Counted from the stretch's first letter, positions 30,226-40,148 are shown. The stretch: 64,000 bases of DNA from Chroococcidiopsidaceae cyanobacterium YX2bin18 (GCA_030446505.1 JAUJND010000003.1:1-64000); one strand, 5' to 3'. Made by a program: numbers and translations. Notes: generated from the sequence alone by a model not told the origin.

Positions 30226-31104
30226 TTAACGCATCCGCTTTGAAAAGGTAGAAACTGCGTTAACCCAGGTGAAAACAACTAAAAATAGCAGAAATTGAAA
30301 AAGAACGATGCTCGGACCAGAAGCAAAGTTGAAAAGACCAGATATAATCATTCCAGCAATACTGCTTACGGCACCTAAAATGACTGATGTTGCTAGAAAG
30401 TGGGCAAACTGGTGATTTAGGAGTTTGGCAGTAGAGGCGGGAATTACTAGGAAAGCATTTACCAATAAAACGCCCACGGCTTTGATCGCAACGGCAACAG
30501 CAAGGGAGAGAAGTACGACAAAGGCATAGCGATATAGCTGTACTGGAATGCCTTGAACTTGAGCTACATCTGGGTTAAGCGTTAACAAAATTTGCTGCCG
30601 CAGAGTTGATAGTAAGAAAATGCTGCTACCTATAAGTACAAGCAGCGTCAAAATTAAATCTGTCACGTTAATAGCAAGAACATCCCCAAATAGCACTCCC
30701 ATAAGATTGCCGCGATATCCTGGGAGCAAGCTAGTCAAGAGTACACCAATCGCTAAAGCTCCTGAGAGGACAATACTGAGAATGCTATCGCTTGCCAAAT
30801 CAGTTTGGTCAATTAAGTAGAGTACCACTAAGCCAAAAACTAAAGTAAAAGGCAATAACATTACGGTGGGATTTAGCTGTAGTAGAACACCCAAAGCAAC
30901 GCCCACTAATGCTGCATGACCAACGGCATGGCTAAAAAAAGATAGCTCTCGTAAGGTGACAAAACTACCGAGTAAGCCGCCAAGCAATCCCATTAGCACA
31001 GCACCCGCGATCGCCCGTTGCATGAAAGGAAACTGTAGCAGTGTGACTAAATCGGTGCCATTAGTAACTGCTAGCCAACTGAAAGAGTAGTGATTACAAT
31101 CCAT
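30226..31104 (-). CDS. Metal ABC transporter permease (ZnuB/MntB type, ABC-3 family)
   Basis: 292 residues with about eight membrane segments and the ABC-3 pattern LMGLLGGLLGSFVTLRELSFFSHAVGHAALVGVALG near residues 38-73. This family imports Zn2+ or Mn2+ with a periplasmic binding protein. It lies downstream of a matching ATPase gene on the same strand with 157 bases between them; no binding-protein gene is in the window. A Met at residue 28 (MQRAIAG) is an alternative start. Confidence 0.9.
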   Translation of the reverse strand: MDCNHYSFSWLAVTNGTDLVTLLQFPFMQRAIAGAVLMGLLGGLLGSFVTLRELSFFSHAVGHAALVGVALGVLLQLNPTVMLLPFTLVFGLVVLYLIDQTDLASDSILSIVLSGALAIGVLLTSLLPGYRGNLMGVLFGDVLAINVTDLILTLLVLIGSSIFLLSTLRQQILLTLNPDVAQVQGIPVQLYRYAFVVLLSLAVAVAIKAVGVLLVNAFLVIPASTAKLLNHQFAHFLATSVILGAVSSIAGMIISGLFNFASGPSIVLFQFLLFLVVFTWVNAVSTFSKRMR

Positions 31105-31261
31105 GTTTGCTCAAGTCGTAGCAACCCAAGCTATACCTGGGGAATAGATCATGTTATTGCAAAATGTGACCCACCTTTGAATAGTCAGTATTCTCTTGCA
31201 GGAAAACGGCGGAAACTGCAATGACTTCGTAAACGTTAAAAACGTCATCATTGATAATTTT

Positions 31262-32047
31262 TTAGTGGTGATGGTGGTAGCGACTGAAAGCTGGACCATA
31301 GGTGGCTAAGAGGTTTTGAGGGGAAAGAGCTATATCAGGTGTTCCGGTGCAGACTACAGTTTGGTTGAGACAGAGAACGCGATCACAATGGCGACTCACC
31401 ATATCAATGTCATGGGATATCTGCAACACTGTCCAATCCTCCTCCCGCTTTAGTTGATTCAGCAAGGCATAAAAATCCGCCGCGCCTTGGATATCCACAC
31501 CAGCAAAAGCTTCATCCAGTAACAAAAATTTACGCGGCATCACTATACAATAAGCCAATAACACCCGCTTGAGTTCACCGCCGCTGAGGGTGCCGATTAC
31601 TTGGTTCCGTAACTGGTAAGCACCCACTCGTCGCAAAGCTTGGGCGATCGCAGCTTGTCCTATTCTCTCGCCTCCGGCTTGCCTTTTCACCCATCCTAGC
31701 CCTACTAATTCCGCAACTGAAATCGGAAAGCTCCGGTCAAAAATAAAATTTTGTGGCACATAGCCCAGTTGGTGACAAAGATGCCCCAATCGTTCGACTG
31801 GACGACCAAATATTTCAATCTTGCCGCCTGTTCGCGGAATCAGATTTAGAATTGCTTGGATCAGAGTACTTTTACCCGCTCCATTTGGACCAACTACAGC
31901 TGTATCTGTTCCTGGTAATAATTCAAAGGAGACATCTCGAATAGCAAGATAACTGTTTCGGTACACTGTCAAACCCTCTACGTTAAGGATAGGGTGTTGA
32001 GTATTGTGTGCTGGGTATTGGGTTTTGGGTATTTCAGGAGTCATCAC
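31262..32047 (-). CDS. Metal ABC transporter ATPase (ZnuC/MntA type)
   Basis: 261 residues. Walker A GPNGAGKST, ABC signature LSGGELKRVLLA, Walker B FLLLDEAFAGVD, and a switch histidine in QISHDID. The C-terminus ends in a His-rich SRYHHHH. The Asp-Glu-Ala-Phe variant of Walker B and the pairing with an ABC-3 permease identify a zinc or manganese importer ATPase; the histidine tail favours zinc. The N-terminal ~20 residues (TPEIPKTQYPAHNTQHPILN) look like translated intergenic sequence, so the true start may be a little downstream. Confidence 0.91.
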   Translation of the reverse strand: MMTPEIPKTQYPAHNTQHPILNVEGLTVYRNSYLAIRDVSFELLPGTDTAVVGPNGAGKSTLIQAILNLIPRTGGKIEIFGRPVERLGHLCHQLGYVPQNFIFDRSFPISVAELVGLGWVKRQAGGERIGQAAIAQALRRVGAYQLRNQVIGTLSGGELKRVLLAYCIVMPRKFLLLDEAFAGVDIQGAADFYALLNQLKREEDWTVLQISHDIDMVSRHCDRVLCLNQTVVCTGTPDIALSPQNLLATYGPAFSRYHHHH

Positions 32048-32683
32048 AGTGCAGATTTGCTTTCATTACCGTGAAGTAATGCTGTAGTTTAGTAGATTCT
32101 TCTCAAAAATCTAAGGACGCAAAGTTAAGTTCCAATTAGCGTATCTCCCAGAAATTAATTGCAGCCTCAGCTATTTAGCAATACATCGGCAGTTACGACT
32201 ACTTGCACATTTGCTCTTTGCTGCTTAATTTTCATGCACCAGTGTTCCCGGCAAAATCAAAATTTATACCTTTGTTAAATTTCCACCTACTACCTTAATC
32301 AACCAATAAATTTGCCCAAGCATCATCACTAATTTGTGCCGCAACAATTACTCTTGATTTTATACCTAAAATGAGAATCACTCTCATGTTAATCAGTCAT
32401 TGCTTGTGATTGGCACTAAGAAGGCAATGTTAGTTTTGGAGGAAATATAGCAATACTTGGGCAAAAAAACAAAACCACTAGATTTTTGGATGCCCTAGTA
32501 GGGGATTGCTTTTGCAAGCAAGTAAAAGCTCTAATTCTTTATGAAGACTTTTCCCAGAAAACCTATAGATGAGAATTTTTGTGCTTTTGCTAGCTTTTAT
32601 TAAACGCAACCTGTAATGCGCCTAAGAATACAGCAGTGGCTCCTACAGTTTCAACAACCACTTCAGCACACCAGTGAAGTGTA
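32048..32683. other. Long intergenic region upstream of the metal transporter
   Basis: 636 bases with no supported gene on either strand. It contains the Fur/Zur-like box at 32371-32387. It should hold the promoters of the minus-strand transporter operon and of the plus-strand small gene at 32684. Confidence 0.5.
32371..32387. promoter_or_regulatory. Fur/Zur-like box
   Basis: ATGAGAATCACTCTCAT is an inverted repeat with 6-bp arms (ATGAGA / TCTCAT) and fits the 7-1-7 pattern of Fur-family boxes (TGAGAAT-C-ACTCTCA). It lies about 325 bases upstream of the transporter ATPase start, so the transcript would need a long leader, or the box serves a different start. Confidence 0.5.
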
Positions 32684-32899
32684 ATGGACAGTAATGTGGT
32701 GAAGCAGGTCGAACACTACCAAAAGGCAACTACCCAACAGGAAAGAGATCAACTGTTGTACCAGATAGGGATCAGCGCCAAACTTTTTACTGTTAGAGAG
32801 CTAAATCAAGTTGTTGAGCGCGGTGGGAAACTCTTTGAGGGGCAGAGACAGCGGGTGCTTGGTTATATCGAGGTTTACTGTAACCTGGATTTGGACTGA
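32684..32899 (+). CDS. Small conserved-looking protein of unknown function
   Basis: 71 residues from an ATG, charged and helical: VVKQVEHYQKATTQQERDQL, then FTVRELNQVVERGGKLFEGQ and a C-terminal GYIEVYCNLDLD. There are no motifs I can name. Intact frame, good start, and a balanced composition unlike a chance frame suggest a real small gene. Confidence 0.55.
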   Translation: MDSNVVKQVEHYQKATTQQERDQLLYQIGISAKLFTVRELNQVVERGGKLFEGQRQRVLGYIEVYCNLDLD

Positions 32900-33200
32900 C
32901 AAGTGGTTTTATTCTCAATAGTTAGAGGTATTGGACAGCCTATTTTATATCCGTAGGTAGCAGTTCAAGATATTCGGAAGTTTAAAAGATGTGAAGAGGA
33001 GTAATCGCAAAAAGTTTGCACATATTTAAAGAAATTACTTAGAGGCTCCTCATTCCCAAGCTTAACTTGGGAGCAAGGAGCAGTAACTTAGACGCTATCT
33101 CAAAACTACTTTTTAGGGTGTAAAGATAAACTTGTGGTTCCTCTATCAGTAGGCAGGACGCTTACACATTTTGAGATAAGTTTTTAAAACTAAAACTTTC
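32900..33200. other. Gap with nested hairpin, then a MITE-like element
   Basis: At 33045-33081, CCCAAG-CTTAA-CTTGGG is nested inside GCTCC / GGAGC, an extended hairpin. From about 33091 it abuts the terminal-repeat element listed separately. No coding sequence is seen. Confidence 0.5.
33091..33184. mobile_element. MITE-like element with 10-bp terminal inverted repeats
   Basis: TATCTCAAAA (33096-33105) and TTTTGAGATA (33169-33178) are perfect inverted repeats about 63 bases apart and enclose no gene. A near-copy of the left end, TTAGACGCTATCTCAGAACT, is found alone at 35908-35927. The pattern fits a miniature element or the debris of a larger IS. Confidence 0.45.
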
Positions 33201-34082
33201 CTAGCGCCTTCTGCTACCGAAACTTCCAGAGCGACTTCTGCTTCCAGATGAGCGCCCACTGCCAAAACTTCCAGAAGATGGTCGTCTATAAGTACTGGAT
33301 CTACCAGATCTTAAGGTACTAGAACCAAAGCCTGATCCTGTAGCACGACTACCTGTATTGATACGTGGCGTAGTGCGAGTCGTTGATTGACTAGGTGTTC
33401 TAATGCGTCCCGTGGTGCGTAAATTAGTCCGGCTATTTCTTACTGCTAAAGGCGGTGCATTGTAACGAGTTTGGTAGCGCTCAACTGCTTGCCCGTAAGA
33501 GCTACCATAGCCGCCATGACCCCTGAGTATAGACGCTCCTGGCTGATAAACAGGTGGCACATAATACTGAGGTCTAAACAGAAGACTACCAATTGCTTGA
33601 CCCGCCAGATTACCTGCTACTGCCCCAGCAAAGGGAGACCAAAAACTATTTTCCCGACGCACAACTACGGATTCTTGTTGCCCCGTTTGAGGATTTGTCT
33701 GTGCCTCAGTTACAGCGTGGACGTACTCAATTTTAAAGTCTTCTGTTAGATATAAAATCGGCTGTCCGTTCTCCACTTTGAGATAACTTTTTTGACCAGC
33801 TTTGATTTCCTCATCAGTCAAACGTGCCATCTGGACATTTGCCGCACGAAAGGTCGGAGGTGTCCCAGCTGGGGTATTGAGTAACATTAGGCTGTACTCG
33901 CCAGTGGCATCATCATAAGTAGCCTGTTGTACTGGATACTGACCATCGCTTATTTGAGTAGGAGTAGCTACTGGTGCATTAACGTTCCTCGCTTGAGGGG
34001 TAGTTTCTTCAGGTCCCCCACAGGCAACAGTTGTCCAGCACAACGTTAGGGTTAAAAAAAGGATTGTGAATTTGCGGAACAT
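33201..34082 (-). CDS. Lipoprotein with Gly/Ser/Arg-rich tail
   Basis: 293 residues. The N-terminus is a lipoprotein signal (FTILFLTLTLCWTTVACGG) with lipobox TVAC and the lipidated cysteine at residue 21. The middle contains a hydrophobic glycine-rich stretch FAGAVAGNLAGQAIGSLLF, and the last ~80 residues are strongly basic and low-complexity (SGSFGSGRSSGSRSRSG). It is probably envelope-anchored, and the tail could bind anionic polymers. The family is unknown to me. The frame is intact. Confidence 0.7.
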   Translation of the reverse strand: MFRKFTILFLTLTLCWTTVACGGPEETTPQARNVNAPVATPTQISDGQYPVQQATYDDATGEYSLMLLNTPAGTPPTFRAANVQMARLTDEEIKAGQKSYLKVENGQPILYLTEDFKIEYVHAVTEAQTNPQTGQQESVVVRRENSFWSPFAGAVAGNLAGQAIGSLLFRPQYYVPPVYQPGASILRGHGGYGSSYGQAVERYQTRYNAPPLAVRNSRTNLRTTGRIRTPSQSTTRTTPRINTGSRATGSGFGSSTLRSGRSSTYRRPSSGSFGSGRSSGSRSRSGSFGSRRR

Positions 34083-34191
34083 GAACTTATAAACCGTTAA
34101 TGAAAGTTCTCATACTATCCCCAGTTTAAGCTGACCGAGGTAGTGTCTGCTTGCTCCCTAAGAACGAGAGCGGCTAAACCCAGGCGTGCAA

Positions 34192-34794
34192 TTACAAGGG
34201 AACTAATTCTGGAAAATATTGCAACATCTGGTCATCAGTAAGTTCGTCACCCAACTGAGCTGGAGAGAAATGTACTTGAATTGCCCGCAATTTTTCTTGA
34301 TAGTGCAGGTTAATTATGGCTTTTAGTCCAGCCTTAAGGGCGCTGATATCTGCCAAATTATTTTCCAACTCCGGTACTTCTCCCTCAAAAGCTACCGTAA
34401 TCATCACAATTAGGTTACGTGTTATTGGCAACGACAAAGGCTGATCTTTAGAGCCAGGGACATTTAGATCTGGTTCACTTAAGTAGCGTTGGGCAGAATC
34501 AGTGAATAATTCGTTGAAATAGTCACCAGCTTCGCCTTCGTTCCAAAATACGTCGCCTTCATTGGCAGCAGAGAGCCAGTAGGTATCATATTGCAGTAGA
34601 CTTTGGCAAACTTCGACGAGTCCGAGTCCCAAAGCCTCCATGTCACCTTCAGAGTCGATAGCTTGCCGCGCCGCCCGATTTAAAACTCCTAAAAGTGGTG
34701 CAACTTCTTCTCCTGCTAAATGCAGAAACAGGCGACAGACTACAAAGCGAGTGCGGCCACTCACTTGATTAAAGCGATCGCGCCCTGAGGTCAT
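34192..34794 (-). CDS. DUF1517-like protein
   Basis: 200 residues. The C-terminal half (NLIVMITVAFEGEVPELENN, LRAIQVHFSPAQ, LTDDQMLQYFPEL) matches the DUF1517 pattern found in cyanobacteria and chloroplasts, where the end reads as an alpha/beta domain. The N-terminal membrane anchor that many relatives carry is absent, so this is a soluble short version. Function unknown. It is divergent from tyrA. Confidence 0.6.
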   Translation of the reverse strand: MTSGRDRFNQVSGRTRFVVCRLFLHLAGEEVAPLLGVLNRAARQAIDSEGDMEALGLGLVEVCQSLLQYDTYWLSAANEGDVFWNEGEAGDYFNELFTDSAQRYLSEPDLNVPGSKDQPLSLPITRNLIVMITVAFEGEVPELENNLADISALKAGLKAIINLHYQEKLRAIQVHFSPAQLGDELTDDQMLQYFPELVPL

Positions 34795-34896
34795 TTTTTT
34801 ATCTCCAGAATGAGGCTACTGTATCTCTCAAATTTATAGTTGGAAAGAGCAAATGATTGTGTATGCGTCTAGGCAGAACTTATTTGAGTGACGATT

Positions 34897-35748
34897 ATGA
34901 ATATTGGTATTGTAGGGCTGGGACTGATTGGCGGCTCGTTGGGGTTAGATTTGCGATCGCACGGATATCAAGTTTTTGGGTTCAGTCGGCGTGAACAAAC
35001 TTGCCAACAAGCGATTTCTCGTGGAGTAGTAGATCAAGCTAGTGTTGATCCGGCAATTTTAGCAGCAGTACAAGTAGTATTTATCTGTACACCTCTAGCG
35101 GCGATCTTTAACACAGTAGAGCAGATAATTCCGCACCTATCTACAAATACAGTTTTAACTGATGTGGGTTCGGTCAAATCACCTATAGTAAAGGCGATTA
35201 CGCCTATGTGGACTAATTTCGTCGGTGGACATCCGATGGCTGGAACAGCAGACAGTGGACTTGCAGCTGCTCAACTTAATTTATTTGTGCTGAAGCCTTA
35301 TGTCCTGACACCAGTAGCAACAACACCAACTCAAGCAGTAAGTATTGTAGAAAAAGTTGTGCGATCGCTAGGAGCTACTGTGTATTATTGTCGTCCTGAT
35401 GAGCACGACCGAGCAGTAAGCTGGATTTCTCATTTACCAGTTATGGTGAGTGCTGGTTTGATCACTGCTTGTATGAACGAAAGTGATCTTAATGTTTTAG
35501 CATTAGCGCAAAAGTTAGCTAGTTCTGGATTTCGGGATACTAGCCGTGTCGGGGGCGGTAATCCTGAGTTGGGGGTAATGATGGCACGGTATAACAAAGA
35601 GGAATTGTTGCGATCGCTGCATCAGTATCGCTATAGCTTAGAAGCACTGATTAACCTGATAGAGCAGGAAGATTGGATTTCTTTGGAGCAACAACTGAAG
35701 TCAACACATCTAGCACGACCTCATTTTTTAGAATCTGATCTGGGATAA
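34897..35748 (+). CDS. tyrA: Prephenate/arogenate dehydrogenase (TyrA)
   Basis: 283 residues from the ATG at 34897; a GTG three codons upstream is possible. The Rossmann start MNIGIVGLGLIGGSLG binds NADP. Further TyrA motifs are VFICTPLAAI, TDVGSVKSPIV and FVGGHPMAGTADSG, followed by the helical C-terminal dimerisation domain (SGFRDTSRVGGGNPELG). In cyanobacteria the enzyme usually uses arogenate and NADP to make tyrosine. No ACT domain is seen. Confidence 0.95.
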   Translation: MNIGIVGLGLIGGSLGLDLRSHGYQVFGFSRREQTCQQAISRGVVDQASVDPAILAAVQVVFICTPLAAIFNTVEQIIPHLSTNTVLTDVGSVKSPIVKAITPMWTNFVGGHPMAGTADSGLAAAQLNLFVLKPYVLTPVATTPTQAVSIVEKVVRSLGATVYYCRPDEHDRAVSWISHLPVMVSAGLITACMNESDLNVLALAQKLASSGFRDTSRVGGGNPELGVMMARYNKEELLRSLHQYRYSLEALINLIEQEDWISLEQQLKSTHLARPHFLESDLG

Positions 35749-36195
35749 GCTGTCAGGGCAGCACGTTAAATCATTATTGCTTACATACCATCAGCAAAAG
35801 TAAAACATTTAAACTTCAATTAATCTCCGTGAAACAACTGATTTACTGATTAGCTTAATTCAAGGATACTGTAATAAATAGTCAGCTTAATTTGGCAACA
35901 ATCTACTTAGACGCTATCTCAGAACTAGTTTCTAGCTTGTGATATAGGCTTTTAGCATTATAAATTTATAAATATTAAACTCCCAATGCTAGATGTGTTA
36001 TTGGCTACTGTTTAGTAGCGATAGATATCATAGCTTAATGATTATATAAGACAAAATTTAATTGCTTAGCGTTTAGCTATACAATGTATTCAAAATGTAA
36101 ATAAATATTCCAGCAATTTTTTCAGGAGATATTCCTCTTAAACTCGAAGCCTACTTTCTTTGGTGAGGTTTCAGATTAACTTTGTTAATAATTCA
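35749..36195. other. Intergenic, AT-rich
   Basis: No gene is seen in about 450 bases. A solitary copy of the MITE-like end (TTAGACGCTATCTCAGAACT) lies at 35908-35927. The promoter for the HD-GYP regulator should lie in the right half. Confidence 0.5.
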
Positions 36196-37200
36196 ATGAC
36201 TTATACATTGCCCAAACCAAATTCTCTCTTGAACGGCTTTGATGCAGATCCGCCGAAAATCTTGGTGGTTGACGATCATTGCGCTAGTCGGATGACAGCG
36301 GTTGCACTTTTAGCAGTAGAAGGGTATGAAGTTTTAGAGGCAGACAGTGGTTTGGTGGCGTTAGAACTAGTAATGAAACGCCAACTAGATTTAATCCTGC
36401 TAGATGTGATGATGCCGGAAATGGATGGTTTTGAAGTCTGCCGCCAGTTGAAGCAGGATAACCAAACCAGGTTAATTCCGGTAATTTTTATTACAGCCTT
36501 AAATGATCGGCGATCGCGAATTCTGGGTATTGAAGCTGGGGGAGACGACTTTCTCACCAAACCTTTTGACATTATAGAATTAACAGCTCGTGTTAAGTCA
36601 CTTGTGCGCCAGAAGCGTCTAAATGAAGACTTAGATCACACTGAACAAGTACTTTTTTCGATCGCCTCGGCAATTGAAAGTCGTGATCCCAATACTGGTG
36701 ATCACTGTGAACGGTTAGTGATGCTAGGTAAAGCTTTTGGTGAATATCTGAATTTAACCCGCGCCGAAATGCGAAATTTGCAATGGGGCAGCTATCTCCA
36801 CGATATTGGCAAAGTTGGTATTCCTGACGCAGTGCTGCTCAAAAGTGGAAAATTTACACCCCAAGAGTGGGAAATTATGCAGCAGCACGTTGTTATTGGC
36901 GAGAAGATTTGTCAACCTTTGCAGACAATGCGGGGAGTTATCCCGCTCATCCGCCATCATCACGAGCGCTGGGATGGCTCTGGCTACCCCTATGGACTAG
37001 CAGGTGATCAGATTCCGTACCTAGCTCAGATATTTCAGATGATTGATATTTATGATGCCTTAACAAGTGAACGTCCATACAAAAGGGCGCTGACTCCAGA
37101 AGGAGCATTAGTTGTAATGGCTGAAGAAACAGCAAAAGGTTGGCGCAATCCTAAGTTGCTCCAGCAATTTACTGAATTTGTGCGTTTCAGTCAAACTTAG
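36196..37200 (+). CDS. Response regulator with HD-GYP phosphodiesterase domain
   Basis: 334 residues from the ATG at 36196 (TTG and GTG starts 33-36 bases upstream are alternatives). The receiver domain has the phosphorylation site D70 in LILLDVMMPEMDG and the conserved K in FLTKPFD. The HD-GYP domain has H202-D203 in YLHDIGKVGIPD, HHHERWDGSGYP with GYP at 263-265, and IDIYDALTSERPYKRA. Such proteins hydrolyse cyclic di-GMP when phosphorylated. No histidine kinase is adjacent. Confidence 0.93.
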   Translation: MTYTLPKPNSLLNGFDADPPKILVVDDHCASRMTAVALLAVEGYEVLEADSGLVALELVMKRQLDLILLDVMMPEMDGFEVCRQLKQDNQTRLIPVIFITALNDRRSRILGIEAGGDDFLTKPFDIIELTARVKSLVRQKRLNEDLDHTEQVLFSIASAIESRDPNTGDHCERLVMLGKAFGEYLNLTRAEMRNLQWGSYLHDIGKVGIPDAVLLKSGKFTPQEWEIMQQHVVIGEKICQPLQTMRGVIPLIRHHHERWDGSGYPYGLAGDQIPYLAQIFQMIDIYDALTSERPYKRALTPEGALVVMAEETAKGWRNPKLLQQFTEFVRFSQT

Positions 37201-37284
37201 ACATCACAAGTTAAAAAACTTTCGATTCTGGTTCAGCGTTTATCATTTATTCTTTTAGCTGAAGCTGATAGATGATAAGTAAAC

Positions 37285-38667
37285 ATGGTAGCGGTAGCAA
37301 TTTTAGCGGCTGGACGCGGAACTCGAATGAAATCGTCTCTGCCTAAGGTAATCCATTCCTTGGGGGGGCGATCGCTCGTCGAACGAGTCCTTCAGAGTTT
37401 AACTTCGATTTCTCCTTTAACCCGATGTCTAGTTATTATTGGATATCAAGCTGAACAAGTAAAACTAGCCCTTTCGCGTAGACACGAAGCATCTGACTTG
37501 CCTTCTTTGGAGTTTGTAGAACAGACTGAGCAACTAGGAACAGGTCATGCCATCCAACAATTACTCCCTCACCTGGAAGGCTTCACGGGGGATCTATTGG
37601 TGTTAAACGGTGATGTACCCTTATTACGACCGGGAACCCTAAAGCAGATGTTGAGCATTCACCAAGAGCATCAAAATGCTGCCACAATCCTCACAGCCCA
37701 GTTACCTAATCCCCAAGGCTACGGACGCGTATTTTGTGACGGTCAAAATCTTATTCAGCAAATTGTTGAAGACCGAGACTGTACTGACGCGCAAAAACAA
37801 AATCGCCGCATTAACGCTGGGATTTATTGCTTCCGTTGGCTTGATTTGGCTGCTGTGCTGCCACTACTTCAACCTAACAATGACCAGCAGGAATATTACT
37901 TAACGGATGTGGTAAACCAGCTAGAACCAGTAATGGCTGTTGATGTTGAAGATTACCAGGAAATTTTGGGGATCAATGATCGCCAACAATTGGCAACAGC
38001 ATCCGAGATTTTGCAAAAGCGGGTGAAGTCAGATTGGATGGCTGCGGGTGTAACACTGATTGATCCTGCTAGTATCACGATTGATGACACGGTGCAGTTG
38101 CAACCGGATGTAATTATTGAACCCCAAACGCATCTGCGCGGAAATACAGTGATCCGCTCAGGAAGTCATATTGGACCAGGCAGCTTAATTGAAAATAGCC
38201 AGATCGGTGAAAATGTAACGGTGCTGTATTCCGTGGTGAGAAACAGTATTGTGCAAACGGGAACTGAAGTTGGCCCTTATGCCCATTTGCGAGGTCAGGC
38301 AGAAGTGGGTACTGATTGTCGTGTGGGGAATTTTGTAGAGTTGAAAAATACTAAACTTGGTGCGGAAACGAAGGTCGTTCATTTGTCTTATTTGGGAGAT
38401 GCTACCGTGGGCGATCGCGTTAATATCGGTGCGGGTACGATTACGGCTAACTACGACGGTGTGAACAAACATCCTACCCAAATAGGTGATCGCACTAAAA
38501 CAGGTGCCAATAGCACTTTGGTAGCACCTTTAACCCTAGGCGCTGATGTCACGATTGCAGCTGGCTCTGTAGTTACAGAAAATGTAGCGGATGATTGCTT
38601 AGTGATTGCGCGATCGCGTCAAGTTGTTAAACCAGGTTGGCGCTTAAAATCTACGCAGGAACTCTAG
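37285..38667 (+). CDS. glmU: GlmU, bifunctional GlcNAc-1-P uridylyltransferase / GlcN-1-P acetyltransferase
   Basis: 460 residues. The N-terminal nucleotidyltransferase begins [19 protein letters not shown] and contains [11 protein letters not shown] and [10 protein letters not shown]. The C-terminal half is a left-handed beta helix of hexapeptide repeats with [20 protein letters not shown] and [19 protein letters not shown]. It makes UDP-GlcNAc for peptidoglycan and lipopolysaccharide. Start and frame are clean. Confidence 0.98.
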   Translation: MVAVAILAAGRGTRMKSSLPKVIHSLGGRSLVERVLQSLTSISPLTRCLVIIGYQAEQVKLALSRRHEASDLPSLEFVEQTEQLGTGHAIQQLLPHLEGFTGDLLVLNGDVPLLRPGTLKQMLSIHQEHQNAATILTAQLPNPQGYGRVFCDGQNLIQQIVEDRDCTDAQKQNRRINAGIYCFRWLDLAAVLPLLQPNNDQQEYYLTDVVNQLEPVMAVDVEDYQEILGINDRQQLATASEILQKRVKSDWMAAGVTLIDPASITIDDTVQLQPDVIIEPQTHLRGNTVIRSGSHIGPGSLIENSQIGENVTVLYSVVRNSIVQTGTEVGPYAHLRGQAEVGTDCRVGNFVELKNTKLGAETKVVHLSYLGDATVGDRVNIGAGTITANYDGVNKHPTQIGDRTKTGANSTLVAPLTLGADVTIAAGSVVTENVADDCLVIARSRQVVKPGWRLKSTQEL

Positions 38668-38699
38668 ATGCAAGTTGCTAAATCTTTGTTCTAGTTCGT

Positions 38700-38935
38700 T
38701 GTAGCTAGCGCTGATGCGAAATTTGTGCAGGACACCTGGATGGCTTTAGTTGCGGAAACGGAGTATTTGGTTAGCTGTTGTTGGCGCGGTACTCCTCATA
38801 CTTTATGGAATCCCAACACTGCAACCAGCAAATTTTGGGCGGGTTTACACAGCTTATGCAGGTGTTTTGATTCCTTGTTTCGATTCTTTGGGGCTAGCAA
38901 GAGGTTACAAATGCTTATATACAACCTGTTAGCAA
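38700..38935 (+). pseudogene. YnfA (UPF0060) family remnant
   Basis: The frame from 38750 reads [17 protein letters not shown] then [20 protein letters not shown], the diagnostic middle of the small membrane protein YnfA (normally [20 protein letters not shown]). The N-terminal helix can be traced only in other frames, and the end ([12 protein letters not shown]) is out of frame with the true C-terminus. It lies wedged between glmU and the convergent asparaginase gene and overlaps the latter's end, so it has lost its C-terminal helix. Confidence 0.75.
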
Positions 38936-39889
38936 GTCTTCAGTCCATTCGAGAGTGTCACCTATCTGTTGACCATTATGGTAAGCAGCTAAGAGGACTT
39001 GGCTGGTTTTTCCCCAAGCGATCGCGCCCGTAGCATCTATGCTAATTGCTCCTAAATCACGGTTGTGTTGTTGTGCCTCGGCAAACGAGCGCTGCATCGC
39101 GTCTTGAAGCGACAGTCCATCAGTTACACGCACTACAATCCTTGCTGCTAGACACTCATCAATGATATCTTCGCCAATTCCTGTACAACTAACAGCTGCA
39201 TGGGCAGTTGCGTAATTTCCAGCAGGCATGGCTGAATCACTAACGCGCCCAATTCGCTCCAAACCCTTACCTCCCGTTGATGTGCCAGCTGCCAGTCGTC
39301 CTTGACTATCCAGCGCTACAACGCCAATGGTGCGGCTTTGGGATAACTTAGATTCATATAACTCTGATACCACTCCAGGCATCTTTTTGCCAAAATTTGA
39401 CTGTCGCTCGTGCATCCACTCTTGCAGCCTTAAATCTGTCATCGGATCGTAGCTCTTAACTTGGAGTTCTCTTAACATCTCAGCTGCGCCATAATCGGAT
39501 AACACCCGATCATCTGAGTTTTGTAAAATCAGCGCTAATTCAATCGGATGCTGTACGCGCGAAACATTAATTACGCCACTGAAGCGCGATCGCTCACCGT
39601 CCATCAACGCAGCACTCATCCGAATTTGAGCATCGGATTGCAGCACCGAACCAGTGCCAGCATTAAACCGGGGATCGTCTTCTAGAAGTTGACAACCGCG
39701 CACTACAGCGTCACGCGCAGTGGCTCCTGATAAAAGCAGCGGATAAACTTCTTCTACGACTTTAAAGAGAGAATTCCGTACCGCCTCCACTCCATCTTTC
39801 CCTTTGAGGGAACTACCAGCACCACCATGAATAATCAGCTTAGGTTGCACCTGTGACTCCATTTTTACTAACGTCTTAAGCATAAGCAC
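38915..39889 (-). CDS. Isoaspartyl peptidase / plant-type L-asparaginase (Ntn hydrolase)
   Basis: 324 residues. The N-terminal half begins [13 protein letters not shown] and contains [16 protein letters not shown]; the autocleavage site is before the Thr of [22 protein letters not shown], giving the beta subunit whose N-terminal Thr is the nucleophile. Later [20 protein letters not shown] completes the active site. The family removes isoaspartyl residues from dipeptides, including cyanophycin breakdown products such as beta-Asp-Arg. The initial MLMLKTLVK may be extra, since a Met at residue 10 gives a standard start. Confidence 0.93.
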   Translation of the reverse strand: MLMLKTLVKMESQVQPKLIIHGGAGSSLKGKDGVEAVRNSLFKVVEEVYPLLLSGATARDAVVRGCQLLEDDPRFNAGTGSVLQSDAQIRMSAALMDGERSRFSGVINVSRVQHPIELALILQNSDDRVLSDYGAAEMLRELQVKSYDPMTDLRLQEWMHERQSNFGKKMPGVVSELYESKLSQSRTIGVVALDSQGRLAAGTSTGGKGLERIGRVSDSAMPAGNYATAHAAVSCTGIGEDIIDECLAARIVVRVTDGLSLQDAMQRSFAEAQQHNRDLGAISIDATGAIAWGKTSQVLLAAYHNGQQIGDTLEWTEDLLTGCI

Positions 39890-39951
39890 TGGTTATCAGT
39901 GTGCGGTGACAAGGTAATCTCCCCTGCTCCCCTGCTCCCCTGCCCCCTGCT

Positions 39952-40092
39952 TCATCTCCGGCGACGGCAACGTTCTGAGCAGTATTTCACTTCATCCCAG
40001 CAATCTTCCCATTTTTTGCGCCAAGTGAAGGGGCGTTGACACACAGGGCAAATTTTTGTTGGTAAGTCAGATTTGGAGCGAGGGTGTGCCAT
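39952..40092 (-). CDS. DUF2256 zinc-ribbon-like miniprotein
   Basis: 46 residues on the minus strand from an ATG at 40092. It reads [20 protein letters not shown] then [15 protein letters not shown], the DUF2256 pattern with two CxxC-type cysteine pairs expected to bind zinc. It is the right length for the family and is divergent from the methyltransferase gene at 40149, with only 56 bases between them. Confidence 0.9.
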   Translation of the reverse strand: MAHPRSKSDLPTKICPVCQRPFTWRKKWEDCWDEVKYCSERCRRRR

Positions 40093-40148
40093 ATTAACTT
40101 AAATCAGTACATTCATCAGCCAATTTTAAGGAATCTTTTTTAAGCGCG

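Noticed and set aside
38725-39033. 102-residue plus-strand frame overlapping the asparaginase gene
   Set aside because: It is the wrong frame of the YnfA remnant running into the antisense of a clear gene.
39918-39951. CCCCTGCT repeats near the asparaginase gene
   Set aside because: Simple short C-rich repeat typical of slippage; no sign of function.
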